This document shows, piece by piece, positions 32,502-43,675 of a stretch of DNA of 64,000 nucleotides. Source of the stretch: Tetrapyrgos nigripes (lineage: Eukaryota > Basidiomycota > Agaricomycetes > Agaricales > Campanellaceae); the NCBI GenBank assembly GCA_013368315.1, contig JAACJM010000092.1, positions 1 through 64,000 of the forward strand. The letters are read 5' to 3'. Every line of letters begins with the position of its first letter. Position 1 is the stretch's first letter. The notes beneath the pieces are model-generated. The model had not been told where the DNA came from, did no database searches, and saw nothing but the letters and a program-made list of their open reading frames with translations. The translations under genes were made by a program, and so were the position numbers.

Positions 32502-32829
32502 CCCATAATGATGCAGCTCTTGCGGCTATAGTCGGAGCCAGCCGGTAAAAAACGACTCTAGAGCCGAGCCGGAGTCATTATCAATGGAGTCGCATGGAGC
32601 CGAGCCAGAGCTAACCTTAGTCGAACCGTTACAACATTAGGTGTGGGCCATGGACTGGGCACTGGTTCGTTGCTCGACGAAAGCTTGACGGAGAATTCGC
32701 GGGGTGCTTGGTGCCGAGTCTGCCGTGTTGACAGGAAAGGATATAATTTCCCGGGGTACGAGCAAGCGAATAGTGCCCATCAAGCGCCCATTCGAGTTCA
32801 CAATAAGACGTCCTTATAAACAGGACTCG

Positions 32830-34740
32830 TAAATCTTCCGACCTTTCCGACCTTGTCGATGCGCCGACGGCCTGGCCAAACGCCAGTGCCATCGGATGTC
32901 TGGCTTCCCCTACGCATCGAGACGCAATAACATGCTCTGTGGCATTCTTCAAGGACCAGGATTCAGTTCTGTTTAGGTCTACGATACCAAGACGCGAACA
33001 AACCCAAGTAGGACGATGGCATTCGTTTCGAAAACCTGCAATGCGTATAGTCGTGGCATCACTGTTGGAGAAACCGGGTCAGGGCAGAGATTGGGACGAT
33101 ATCTGGAGTACAGGTGGACATGAATATGTTTGCCTGAAGAACTGGTAAATGCCAACCCAATTTCGGTTCAAAACATTTTCTACTTTTCCTACCGGTCACC
33201 CGAAGGCTTGTCTTTCGCTCTGAACAAGTCTTTCCCTCGAGCTACTACTACAGTCAGTTCCTTTACTCAAAACTCTTATTTCTTTCGTGACGCTGACCAC
33301 TTTCTGTGATTTGATATTGGTCAGCTAGCTCTGGCGCCGTTTATCACGGGCAGGCCAGTGACACTGTTTCATAACAAACGCATATACGACTCTGGCGCTG
33401 TCGGATTTGCTCTTACCGATTAATTCTCAATCTCGCTGTACGTTGAACCTTCCGAATGGATTGGAGCCTTTAGGAGAAGTCTTGTCTGTCACCGAATGCG
33501 TTATGATTGCCTTTGCCTAAACTTTGGGTCTAATCCCTCTCCAACAGTTCAGAAGGCAATCTCATCAACACCCTGAACAATGACAATCCAACACAGTTTC
33601 TTCTCGGCGCAATTCGTCAAGCAGACATGGATACCACCTCGCCCAATGCCATGTCTTTCAAGGAAGACTCTGAGTTCTACCTGGCAACTTTTGACGCTGC
33701 AACAAGTGGTGAGGGTGTTGGAGATACGGCTAAGGTGTGTTACTCGTGTCTAACTTCTTATGTCGTATACTCAACTGTCTTAATCTTCAGGCTCATCAAT
33801 TCCACCCCATAACCGCCAGTGACCCCCCAAGAGGTACCATATCCCTAAACACCCAATCTTCTTCGCCTAGAGTTGGTACACCGGTGCAATTCTTCTATCG
33901 TCGCGCCTAATCTACCCCCGCATCGGCAATTTCAGCAACACCGTCACCGCTGGCGACGTCATCCTTCATACCCTCATCCTTCACGATAACTTCCTCTTTC
34001 AACAACGTAAAACCGACCAGACCCAGACTAGCCTTCTCTGTCGCCCCTCACCTGACGCTGGTTTCCCATTCTGGTTTCCATGAAATCCAGTCTCCCAGCT
34101 CTCAATAGGGAAAAGCACGGATATGCGGGTTTTCGGCGGGTTAGGGGTACGGGTTCAGCGGGCACGGATACGGGTCAGCATATCTGAACCTCCCCCCAAC
34201 CCGCAACCTTTGACGGGGTAATAGACGCGTCAGAGCATGTTGTATACTTACAGCCTATAATCCAACTATAATCATGGTTAGTTTAAGCTTGAAGTCACTA
34301 ATCATCAGACTGACATGACATTCTCTCTCTACAGCTCTTCTTTTCTCTCTAAATGCTTCTTCGTGTCCTCCTCCCGCGGGTTCTGCCTATGACCCGCTCC
34401 CCCTGTTGAAACCCTTACCCGTCGTCACGGGTACGGGTCAAAATTTTTACCCGTGCTGTTCCCTAGCTCTCAACACCCACATACAGAAGAAAACGACCCC
34501 ATTATAATCCAAAACACATCTTTGGCTGCTAGCGGGAATACCATCATCTTAAGTCGACGTGGAGCTGACGAGCCCGAGGAATTGACGGATTCAGAGGGAA
34601 AAGGTGTCCATATACAGCTTCGCAAAGAGAAAGGGGAAGAATCCTGGACTTGTACAGTCCCTGGCAGTTCCGCAGATATCCAGCTGTGGTTTGTGAATTT
34701 TGTGGCTGATTGCGACATCGTTGGCATGGGAGCACTGGAG
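32830..34740 (+). pseudogene. FIST-domain protein gene, broken
   Basis: Spliced pieces resemble fungal FIST N/C proteins, a small-ligand sensory fold. They are DLSDLVDAPTAWPNASAIGC (about 32850), CSVAFFKDQDSVLFRSTIP and QVGRWHSFRKP (32935-33040), YRSPEGLSFALNKSFPRATT (33190-33250), FITGRPVTLFHNKRIYDSG and AVGFALTD* (33340-33422), GNLINTLNNDNPTQFLLGAI (33555-33615), FHPITASDPPRGTISL (33798-33850), VQFFYRRA, and after the MITE NTSLAASGNTIILSRRG and EESWTCTVPGSSADIQLW (34520-34690). An in-frame stop is present in the middle, the N-terminus is not clear, and a 360-bp MITE sits in the last part. The family match is from recollection of block order. Loss of function is likely. Confidence 0.6.
34106..34465. 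mobile_element. hAT MITE in FIST gene
   Basis: 360 bp; ends TAGGGAAAAGCACGG and (inverted) TAGGGAACAGCACGG; flanks gctctcaa at 34098-34105 and 34466-34473. Subterminal ACGGGTACGGGT-type repeats in both ends. Removing it restores sequence continuity of the host gene (CTCCCAGCTCTCAACACC). Confidence 0.93.
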
Positions 34741-34911
34741 CACTGGAGCACTGGAGTCTGGATGGAGCGCAGGCACGACCATTATCGAGAAAGGCGAGAA
34801 AGGTGTAGAAATGTGCGGGGGAGAAATACATCATCATTGTCAATGTTACGTTGCTTTGTATTGCAAGATGTCAGCATTGGAGACATGAAGATTTGGATGT
34901 GGGCGTTGTGA

Positions 34912-36197
34912 CGGAACCTTCGGTGACTTAGTGGTGAGTTCTTCTCTATTTGGTCTCAGAAGGTGTGCAGGCGCTAACCCAGAGTTTTTTCTTACGGTAA
35001 ATAGGTCAGAGTCGGTGTTCACTACCGCTCGTATCCACTGCTTTGACTCCACCATGTCTTCCGATTGGAAAGACCGAAATACTATCCTGTTTCTCAGTTT
35101 CAGCATTTTGTGCCTGGATTATGATCATGGTTACACTATGATATCCGCCTTCAAGTTTTGTTCGAGTTGCACATAGTAGATCACATAGGCTGACAACCTA
35201 GTACACCATACTATGCGCGGGAGATGAGCGCTGACCGAAGCATCGGGAACGTCACGCAAGGTTATTGCGTGAGTGGTGCGACCGGTCAAAGGCGGGATAA
35301 ATGCTGTTGGACCATGGATCTGATCATATCGTCTGGTTAATGCGGCGGTATTCTGCTGCGATGACATTAACATCTCACTGCCACCTCCACAATGATTCAA
35401 TGTACTTTTCAGTATGCATTGCTCTGACATTGATCAGACATATCGAGCTTCCTGAGCGCCTAAACATCCTCAAGCACCGTGCAGTATGGATGATGAGACT
35501 CTTTGGTTAGTGGCTCGCGTCGTTTACATAGGCTATAATGGGAACTGATACACGAACGCCTAGCTCGAAGTTGAATTGCCTTTCGCCCAGAACCTTCCTC
35601 CCGACCTACGAGATGCTGGCGACATACTTATTTCTCGTTTTTCCGTGACTTGCCGAACCATTGTGCCACCGCTCTAAGTGGATATTGATCCGCAGTACGT
35701 GTATCACAATGTCATCTTCATTACCATTCTTCTTCATACTAGTGATTAGACGCCATCGATGTCACCTGGCACAGTGCCTGAGTTCTTGGTTCTACCCATC
35801 TCACTGATGATTCCGTTCAAGACTGCTTTCATATTCCCGGTCTGGCTTCTTTGCGAAGTCATGTTGCCGATAACAATGGGGTTAACAACACACCGACTTA
35901 CATGTGTTCCGGGTGTTCCAATTCCTGGGGTTCAAAGTTTACTTCATGGAAGAGGGTGATTACAGCTGTAAAAGGCTTCTAGCCCCGTAGTCGATAATCA
36001 GTCTCAGTTCTATATGGCATGCTAGTATGTCTGTTGCTCAGATCTTTAGATACAGATTGTTCTCGTGTCAGCGCATTGAAAATCTACCATATGGATCTAG
36101 GAACCCCGCTTTATGAAAGCTCTGTACATCTTCGAATGTCCTGCCCCGGGTGACACGGGATGAAGGCATGGTGAAGGCATACAAACTGTGGAGTACA
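34912..36197. other. Unassigned stretch with possible small exons
   Basis: Several short plus-strand frames (about 35564-35680, VELPFAQNLPPDLRDAGDIL; about 35750-35950, DDSVQDCFHIPGLASL..SHVADN) look codon-like and have intron-like junctions, so a decayed or unrecognised gene may lie here. I cannot name a family. Confidence 0.3.
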
Positions 36198-36203
36198 TAT
36201 AAA
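36198..36203 (+). promoter_or_regulatory. TATA-like box upstream of DUF6533 gene
   Basis: TATAAA 102 bp before the ATG at 36305, followed by a pyrimidine-rich stretch (about 36227-36250) typical of fungal transcript starts. Position only; not proven. Confidence 0.3.
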
Positions 36204-36304
36204 CATACACGGTTACATGTCAGTCGGGTTCTTCTCCTCTATCTCAGTCCACTCAACGAGGTTTGCGCCAGTGCACTCAAGACTAGCTTCAGCCTGCAGG
36301 CAAG

Positions 36305-38368
36305 ATGCCCCACATGTACGATTCTCCGGAAGCTCTCCAGACGGCAGTGAACGAATATACTGAATGGTACGCTACGAATGTGAGTCCATGCTACTTCTCT
36401 CGACTTCTTTTACTAGGCTGTACTGACCAGCACCCAAAACTTATCCCGCAGTACGTTGGCTTCGCAGGTTTCACAGCTTTAATCTGGGACCACCTCATGA
36501 CTTTTCCTCTCGAGGTATGCCCTGGTGTGAGAGCCTTCAACCGGTGATCTGATCCCTTCTTACCACATAGTTCGAGTTTATTTGGAAGGAAGTATGGAAG
36601 GATGGAATGAATCCCCGTAAAATGAAACCTCGTGAGTGTCACTTGAATGCATCCTATCATCACCATGAGCGTTGAGCTGATGGGTCTACTTGGAAAGTCT
36701 TATACCTGTTCTTGATTGTAAGTATGGAGTTTTCACCACTGATGGAGGCAGTATCTGATTCTATTTCCCGAAGAATCGTTATTTGACACCCTTGGGATTC
36801 ATCGTGAATCTGTTTGGTGAGTCCTCAGACAGAAGCTGACCGTGGTCATCTCACCGGTTCCATGTTCTTCTAGCCTATCTATCCCAAGACTTCGAAACCA
36901 TAGTGAGTATTTGCTTCCAGCACGATCATGACCATTGTATGTTAATCCATTCTCCACTATAGCAGTCCGTATTGCTCCCCAACTCAGATTCGCCGTGTCA
37001 CCTCGCTGACTTCAAAGAAGATGTGCCCACTTTGTCCGTTTCGAAGGCTCAATGACAATGATTGGAATAGATATTGTGGCGATGATGATGTTCTTGCGGT
37101 GGGTTCTCCGTCTGTGAATTGTGGCTCATCAGAATACTTACTCTCTATCTCATGCAGGATTTATGCTCTATATCGTCGGCAAAAATCCGTCATCTATGCC
37201 GTGGCTGCGTTGTTGGTCATCCTGATTTCTGTGAACGCATGGGCATTGACAATAGGAGAACGTATGTGTCAATTTTTTTGCACTTATACCCAGAGACACT
37301 TCTTGACACGATATTATCTGATAGCCGTTAGACATCACAGTGACCTTCATGGTAAGATTCTTCATCTTGGCTCGTAAAGTCAGAGTTGTACTAATAGACG
37401 ATATCTCCGTATTACCAGCCTGCACGATGATCTTCCGTGAAGATTTGTGAGTATTTCCTCCTCGACCTACTTCCCTTCTGAGCACGATTTATTGTTTCTC
37501 TCGGTTCAGGAGCAATGTGGCCTCATCGACAGCATGGCTTCCTCTCTTATATGATACTATCGTTATCAGCCTGACGTTATTTAAGGCGGTCCCTGAAATA
37601 CGTAAGAAGGATCACTTCTACATCTGGAGAAGATTGTTTGAGGATGGTCTGCTGTACTACAGGTGTGGGCCTTTCTTTGTATTCCGAGTGCAACTTTATT
37701 GAAGACCTTGGATTCAAGTGCAATTTTCTCAGTCACGGCAGTACTGACTGGGATGATCATTAAAGCTCCTCCCGGACTGAAAAATGTGACTGCTCAGTAT
37801 GTCTTGACGACTCCTCGCATTCATTTCATTCAGTAACTCATTCCACAGGTTAGAACTCCTGTAAGTGGCTGCTGTAGATTCGTTTTCTACCCGAAATTAC
37901 ATGACGCCTGATGACTGACGTACCCCCTCATCCCTCCTACATAATTTTCACAGCGTCACTGTACGTGTTTCGTTACCCTTCCTTGGCACGTAGTCACCAT
38001 GAAACTCATACAAACAAATCGGACAGGTCATGATGATGTCGAGGATTACCCTCAACCTCAAGAGATCTGGACGCAAGGAGCGAGTGAATGACCCAGGCCA
38101 TATTTCTGCGTTGGTCTATGCCTCGCCCACAACTCCAGATGAGGCATGGCTTCAAAATGTAGCGCATGCTACCCACAAAGACACGCTTCAGGTCCATGAT
38201 ATCGAGGATGCTCGATTTCCTGACCCTGTACTCGACATTTCTGAAATAAAGCATTCTAAAGGAGCTATTGAATGTGAAGCTTGGAATGGTGAAGGTGAGG
38301 TGGGGGAGTCTGGTCCAAGTAGCCTGAGAATGCCGTCAAACTATGTTTCTCCATACGTGGATGAGTGA
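36305..38368 (+). CDS. DUF6533 seven-helix membrane protein
   Basis: Many short exons encode the agaricomycete DUF6533 layout. It starts MPHMYDSPEALQTAV (36305), then YVGFAGFTALIWDHLMTF (36452), FEFIWKEVWKDG, LLYLFLI, NRYLTPLGFIVNLF (36776) and CAHFVRFEGSMTMIGIDIVA (37022). IYALYRRQKSVIYAVAALLV follows (37157), then ASSTAWLPLLYDTIVISLTL (37517), DGLLYY, TAVLTGMIIKAPPGLKNVTA (37735), and TMMSRITLNLKRSGRK in the last exon (38030). The soluble acidic tail ends YVSPYVDE* at 38368. About seven hydrophobic helices can be counted; plasma-membrane or endomembrane location is likely, ligand and role unknown. The frame is continuous when introns of about 50-60 nt are removed, so it appears functional. 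Exact exon ends near 36905-37021 are uncertain. Confidence 0.85.
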
Positions 38369-38411
38369 TCGTCGATTGAAACTCAAGGCCGTGAAATCCC
38401 AGCGTGTGATA

Positions 38412-38431
38412 TAGTAGTAGTAGTAGTAGTA
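38412..38431. repeat. (TAG)n microsatellite
   Basis: About seven TAG/AGT units in the 3' flank of the DUF6533 gene. Confidence 0.9.
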
Positions 38432-38912
38432 CTAATTTGTATGATTACAGATATTTTGTACTATCATATCATTTGTATAATGTTTATTGGCAATGATATA
38501 CAGCACCAGTCAGTTTGAGAGCTCAGCGAAAGGTTGTAGCGGAACAACCAGTTCTGGTAATGTGTCCGGGTTTCATCTGAGAATCCCTTCGTGAATCGGC
38601 GTCCGCTTTGACAAGGCATCAGTGCCAGAGGATGTCTCATCTCCATCTATCTCTGCGGGAACAGTAACAGTGAGACACTATAGTCGATGTTCCATTCAAC
38701 AACGTCACTGTTCGAAGAATGGCCATTTTGTTGAAAGGTTGGGCTCATCCACAGACTTAGGATACACTTGCAAGGAACTTGAAGTGGTGCGACAATGATG
38801 TTTAGGAGATAAATAGAAAGATTTGTACCAAGAATCTTGGCCAGAAAAGCAACGCACGACGGTTTTGGTGGCGACCGGCAAAAATTTAGGCTCGCAATCA
38901 GGAAAGTTCGTA

Positions 38913-38984
38913 TTCCATCGCGGGGAATCGAACCCCGGGCTGCTGTGTGAAAGACAGCAATGTTAGCCACTACACCACGATGGA
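38913..38984 (-). tRNA. tRNA-Glu(UUC)
   Basis: 72 nt on the minus strand fold as a cloverleaf: acceptor TCCATCG paired with CGATGGA plus discriminator A; D-arm GTGTAGTGGCTAAC; anticodon stem GCTGT/ACAGC with loop CTTTCAC (anticodon UUC); T-arm CGGGGTTCGATTCCCCG. No intron. A run of TTTT follows within about 30 bp on the minus strand (aaaaattt region, 38880), usable as a Pol III terminator. Confidence 0.95.
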
Positions 38985-39053
38985 CATAAACAAATTCAGA
39001 CAAAGTGGTCCACTATGAATCAGCTCAGGAGTAACCAGATATCACAAAAACGA

Positions 39054-40584
39054 CTACACTGCAGGTACATCCAACCCAATCTTCTCCAGAAAGCTCCGAG
39101 TACATGCCTCTAACGCCTTCTGCTTCTCCACATCTCTAGCCGCAGCTCCTTGTTCCGCATTGATATTCGGAGGAACGATATACGTCCCATGAACGATATG
39201 AGCATTTGGTTTGAAGCAGTCTTTTGATTTAGGGGCCAGAGTTTCAGTTTCGTTGGGTGCGGGATTGGGAAGGGCGTCGGCTCTTGGCGCACAAGCGGCG
39301 TATGCGGGTGCGTAACCTCCCATTTCTTGCGGGTATAGCCAAAGGCTGAGAAGCCATACCCAAAACTTTGGGACGGGAAGTGAACGAAGGTTGGAGAGGG
39401 CTCCGTCCTGTAGAAAAGGGTCAGATTGCTGAGAAATGAAAGACGGAGCGGCTGCGAAAGGAAGCGACAGCAAATTTTGACCTACACTCATGATAGGTCC
39501 TGGGTGTGCCACGATGAGAAGCACCTTCGAGTTCTTGTCTGTCAATCGTCTGGCAAGATAATTGCTCCATGTATGTAAGGCCAGTTTGGAGTATTCTAAC
39601 AGAGAAACACTTTGAGCACAGCAGCAGTAGCCGGAAGAGGCAAGTCACATACTGTAGCGTGAAAATGTTGGTAGTAATGACCAACGGAAGGTATGGTTCC
39701 ATGCTTCTACCGTACTAAAATCGGTGAACGTAACTTCTTCGTGCGCGTTGGAGCCAACCTAAAATCGAGTACTGATGACTGATTATGGAGAAGGGAACGG
39801 AAAGAATGAGACGCACATTGATAAGCCGTACGTCGGCTCCAGTCTCTGCTGTTTTCTCCAGGAGAGGTAAAAGGGTTTGAGTAAACACATAGGTTCCGAG
39901 ATAGCTGCAAAGACCTTGAGTATCACAGAAAGATACAGGAACACGTTGACACTCACTTGACAGCCATGGTATCCTGAAGACCGTCCGGGTTCACGTTTGC
40001 CTTTCCGCGGTCTGCTATTCTGCAGGAGCAACTCAGAAAGGAGCGAGTACGTAATGCAAGAGACGAACGAACAACCCAGCATTATTGACTGAAGGCCGTA
40101 GCATCGTCAGTATACGAAGCCAAGCAGAGAAAATTCGGTCTACGCACTCAAAATGTCCAGCTTTTGCTCCTTTTCCATAAACTTTTCCGCAGACTCCTTC
40201 GCTTTCCTTGGATCAACCAAGTCCAACTGGTGCCAGAGAACCTCGCCATTCCCTGGTTCTTTGCCTTCCTTCTCCAACCTTTCCATAGCAGACGTTGCCC
40301 TTGTCTCAGATCGAGCAGTCATGTAGACCTGAAAGATAAACGTTGGTAAATCGTTGCTCGGTATACGCAATGAGCAGTCGTAAACACACCTTGGCACCTA
40401 ATCTGCACAAGTGCTGGAGGATGGCGAAACCAATCCCACTACTGTTGGAAACGGCCGGTCTGTTTAACCGTCAACTAGACCGAGAAAAGGCTCACCTTGA
40501 CCCAGTTACGACGACTACTTTCCCTTTCATGTCAGGAAGGTCTCGTATAGGATTGAAGTCCTTGGAAGGCGTAGGGCCCATCAT
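39054..40584 (-). CDS. Short-chain dehydrogenase/reductase (retinol-dehydrogenase-like)
   Basis: Starts MMGPTPSKDFNPIRDLPDMK (40584), then KVVVVTGS. The first intron (GTGAGC...CAACAG) joins to give TGSSSGIGF, the TGxxxGIG cofactor motif, followed by AILQHLCRLGAKV. Later exons give YMTARSETRATSAMERLEKE (about 40300), WHQLDLVDPRKAKESAEKF, and KLDIL joined across an intron to INNAG. After further exons (EVTFTDFSTVEAWNHTF near 39700) another splice makes YKYSKLALHTW, the catalytic YxxxK. The C-terminal exon (39545-39054) ends EKIGLDVPAV*. All landmark motifs are restored by ordinary GT-AG introns, so the gene looks intact. Substrate unknown; this subgroup usually acts on lipophilic alcohols or ketones. 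The start has two tandem ATGs. Confidence 0.85.
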
Positions 40585-40819
40585 CTTGAAGTCCTATGCA
40601 AGACGTTGGTGGGGGTTTCTTGTAAGGAAGCAAATGTCATGATGGTGTCAGGAGGTTACGTCGTGAGAATCGCTGTCTAGTTTCATACCGCACGCTTTGA
40701 GTGGATAGATTTGCCTAAAGTTACTCGGTAGACATAAAAATCTAATAGGTAACATACAAGTAACATAAGTAGTATATGGACATTCTGTTGAGGCTGTATA
40801 TGATTTTCCCAGTCGCTTT

Positions 40820-42484
40820 CTAACTCAAAGCCCCCGAAACTTCGAGTCGTAACCCAACTTCCCTCAGATTCATCGGTGTGGTGAAATACTCTGCCTTGCA
40901 GTCTGAGCCCATCACAACAAATGAAACAGACTCGAGGCACGTCACACCAATGTCATCCGCAAACTCCTTGTCCGGAAGCCATCTGCTTTCCACCAGTCTA
41001 CACAGCGCAGCAACCAGCCTACGCCCACTAAAAAGGGCCGATTGGTAATGGAACCCAAACTCTAGTTCTTCAAGCTTGGGCACAATAGGTGTAGATGCCG
41101 GGTTGTATTGGGCGTGATTGACAGCAAGTTTAGCTGCCAGCTCCGTAGTAACACCTGCGTTTACAACCACCGCAGGATTGACTTTGTGCTGTTCCTCATA
41201 TTTCCATCCGTGAAGAACAAGCTTGCGCAGATGAGGGCAGGCCTCCAAAATCGACAAGATATCCACGTCCGAAAGTTGCATATGCTTCAAACTGAGCGTG
41301 GTGAGCCTGCAGCCCGAGTTGGAGATGAACAAGGCGATAGTGTCAGGAATCTCCTCCCAATCCCACGCTGGCATCATCTGGTCTGCAGAAATAGAGAGCG
41401 TCTCGAGCGGCGGAAAAGACAACCACGCAAACATGGAACGCAGCATGAAGGTGTCGTTGACGCTGGTAGTTTTGATAGTGAAAGAATTGACGTGATTGAA
41501 GGAGCGTATTTGTTCGGGGTGGTAATCGGGATGAGCTTCGTTTTGGTAGAAGTCGCCAACGTAAGTCAGTTCATGGAGTCGGGGGCAAACTTCCATCAAC
41601 TGCAGAACCTCGAGGAAACTGCAGTCGGTGAGTTGGAGGTTTGTGAGCTGGTTCCAGGGAAGGGTGGGATCCAAGGCAGAAACAGAACCGGCGCTGAAAG
41701 AGATCAACTTGGGCGCATTATCGAAGATGTCGATCTCGGGAAAGTCTGGGTACTCCCATAAATTCTTTAGGGTAAGGGACTCCAGCATCGGTAACTGACC
41801 ACGGATGACACTGAGCGATTCATCGAGAAGTGAATCCGCGTCGAGTTCTAAGGTTACATCGCGCCATCGTTCGGATTGAGCAGCGAGCGTTTGGATGAGA
41901 CGGATATCAGCATCTTGGAGGTTCTCTATGGTGTCACCGGAATGGATTGAGAGCGTTAGGGAGTACTTCTTGGAGCGTATAAGAATCTCGATTACAAGTT
42001 GGCTCCATCCTATTTCATCCGAGTCCCTGCTTTTCGTATGGTCAAAATCGATGTCGATCGTTGACCACAGTTGCGGAGTAGACAAAGCAAGCTCCCGCCA
42101 GCCTCCAGACACATGTGACAAAGTCAACGGAGGACAGCCAAACACTTTTCCCATCGTAGTCTCTTCAGCGCAAAACTCGATAAAAACCTTCGTCAAGACT
42201 TCAAGGGGTAGTTTTCGTATGGGTGCTAGGAGCGACCTGCAGGCTTCCATATGCCTCTGGAGACCAGAAATGCGATTTTGGAATGATACGATTTCGGCAT
42301 GGCGCTTTCTGATTTCGGATTGGTAGTTCTTCACGTCGCTTTCTGCGTTAAGAAGGAATTGGGAGATATGGGCGATGTCTGGTCCTGACAGCCCGCATGT
42401 ACGGCGAAGTCGTGAGGTGAGCTTGGTCGAGTCAACGGAGGTCAAGCTTTTGAACGAGCTATTGGGTGGTTGTGTAGTTGGCAT
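40820..42484 (-). CDS. F-box/LRR-like protein, single exon
   Basis: 554 codons uninterrupted. N-terminus is followed by a coiled coil (AESDVKNYQSEIRKRHAEIV, residues about 48-85), then a typical mushroom F-box: LAPIRKLPLEVLTKVFIEFC (about 85-105) and PPLTLSHVSGGWRELALSTP with LWSTIDIDF. The rest shows degenerate leucine-rich repeats (MLESLTLKNLW, LTNLQLTDCSFLEVL, LTTLSLKHMQLSDVDIL, LRKLVLHGW). Such proteins likely act as substrate adaptors of SCF ubiquitin ligases and are greatly expanded in agarics. No defect seen; ATG at 42484 is the first after an in-frame stop. Confidence 0.85.
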   Translation of the reverse strand: MPTTQPPNSSFKSLTSVDSTKLTSRLRRTCGLSGPDIAHISQFLLNAESDVKNYQSEIRKRHAEIVSFQNRISGLQRHMEACRSLLAPIRKLPLEVLTKVFIEFCAEETTMGKVFGCPPLTLSHVSGGWRELALSTPQLWSTIDIDFDHTKSRDSDEIGWSQLVIEILIRSKKYSLTLSIHSGDTIENLQDADIRLIQTLAAQSERWRDVTLELDADSLLDESLSVIRGQLPMLESLTLKNLWEYPDFPEIDIFDNAPKLISFSAGSVSALDPTLPWNQLTNLQLTDCSFLEVLQLMEVCPRLHELTYVGDFYQNEAHPDYHPEQIRSFNHVNSFTIKTTSVNDTFMLRSMFAWLSFPPLETLSISADQMMPAWDWEEIPDTIALFISNSGCRLTTLSLKHMQLSDVDILSILEACPHLRKLVLHGWKYEEQHKVNPAVVVNAGVTTELAAKLAVNHAQYNPASTPIVPKLEELEFGFHYQSALFSGRRLVAALCRLVESRWLPDKEFADDIGVTCLESVSFVVMGSDCKAEYFTTPMNLREVGLRLEVSGALS

Positions 42485-43103
42485 GTCTGCTGTTCACAGA
42501 GTAAGAATGGATTAAAAGACAACTACTTAAACTGGTGAGAAAACGCAAGTCCTACCTATAAAAATTGTTGTCCTTTAATCGGCAAGAGCTGGAGATGATG
42601 ATGACCCAAAATAGAGCTGAAAGATTGCCGTCAGTTCTCAACTCAAGAATTTTAAAATCCGTCATAAATTTTTTCTTACCGTATCGACCCGGAAGAGAAG
42701 CCACAACGTAGAAAGGGTGCAACGTCGAAGATGTCCACAAGACTTTTGTTTACCTTGTTGGAATGTCTCAAAGACTCTAGTGAAAGGTATGAAGGTCCGG
42801 GGTAGCGGTGGCCTGAGGTAGTGATCACTCCGAATCCACCTATGGCGGCCGCGTGGAAACCAAATTCCTCACGTGGTAAGACGCGTCTTTGTGACGAGCT
42901 CCTAGCCGCGCGGGCGTAAAGATCAGCACACGTCCCTCACTGACAAAAAGCTTTAGCATCAACAACTTCTGATCCCAGAAGGTGGAATTTCAGAGGTAGA
43001 GATACAGATCTTGCATAATGATAAAGGCGTGTTCGAATTCGGCAAGCTGTTAGCCTGTTACAGACTTTTGGCACACTTCGTGCAGCGCTAATAACACAAG
43101 ACT
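42485..43103. other. Intergenic, no gene seen
   Basis: Promoter side of the F-box gene and 3' flank of the Brl1-like gene. Short frames only. Confidence 0.4.
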
Positions 43104-43675
43104 TCACAGTTTACACAAGGAATATACGAGCGCAAGAAGGAAGCACTGAAAAGAACACCTCATATTAGCCACAAATTTCAAAAGACCATCGCTATAGTAA
43201 ACCACTCACCCATGATTTAAAGGTCAATTCGTTCAGGAGATCATTCATAGCCCGCGCTGCAACTTTGGTTCGGGTCAAAGGCCTGACCGTCATAGACTCC
43301 ATGCAGAACTTCCACCATTGGCAACGAGAATACTCTATCGTCGGAAATTTGTGTCCTGCGACAGCACATTGATGGGCCTCGTAATCTCGAGCGCATTGCG
43401 CTTTGGTCAATAACAATTCTGAATGAAGCTTCAAGTCAATCAAGGCGCAGGGAAACGACATACTAGGACTACTGACGGTTGGTTCTAAGTGCCAGATCGG
43501 CTTGTAGTTCTCCTTCTATAGCTTTGACAAAGAAAAAGGCCCATATGGTCAGAATCCCAACCACGACGATACGCCAGGTTTCTCTATGAGTGACAAAAAC
43601 CGTCAGATGGGAATCAAGCTAGATAACGACGGCATAACTAAATCCTCACCTTTGAGTGAAAGCAGTTTCGCCCAT
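43104..43675 (-). CDS. Small Brl1/Brr6-like nuclear-envelope protein
   Basis: Joining four exons gives about 128 residues: MGETAFTQR, an intron (about 43582-43648), ETWRIVVVGILTIWAFFFVK (membrane helix) to LRTN, and an intron GTCAGT...ATTCAG (about 43428-43485). The next exon reads LLLTKAQCARDYEAHQC, then RCQWWKFCMES and RTKVAARAMNDLLNELTFKS. A last intron leads to WCFLLALVYSLCKL* (43104), a second helix. The paired cysteines C-x3-Y-x3-C and C-x2-W-x2-CM, the RxKVAA..MNDLLNEL helix and the flanking membrane helices are those of the Brr6/Brl1 family, which sits in the nuclear envelope and helps fuse membranes during pore assembly. Family members are usually longer, so this may be a compact variant or an upstream exon is missed; the frame is open for some 17 codons before the ATG. 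Confidence 0.65.

Larger units (their letters stand above)
30166..32639. mobile_element. hAT transposon, 2.5 kb, with 8-bp target duplication
   Basis: Ends TAGTGTTGTAAAC (30166) and GTTACAACATTA (32639) are inverted repeats with one mismatch. The flanks are both ggtgtggg (30158-30165; 32640-32647), the 8-bp duplication typical of hAT. Subterminal GGCTCGGCTC-type repeats fill about 80-100 bp at each end. I see no hAT transposase (no dimerisation domain or DDE core), so it is probably non-autonomous. It carries an unassigned ORF and a nested MITE. Confidence 0.9.

Noticed and set aside
30166..32639. KDZ or MULE origin of the 2.5-kb element
   Set aside because: The 8-bp duplication and short TAGTG-type ends fit hAT better, and no KDZ or MULE coding is present.
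41108..41761. 217-codon plus-strand frame
   Set aside because: Shadow of the single-exon F-box gene on the minus strand.
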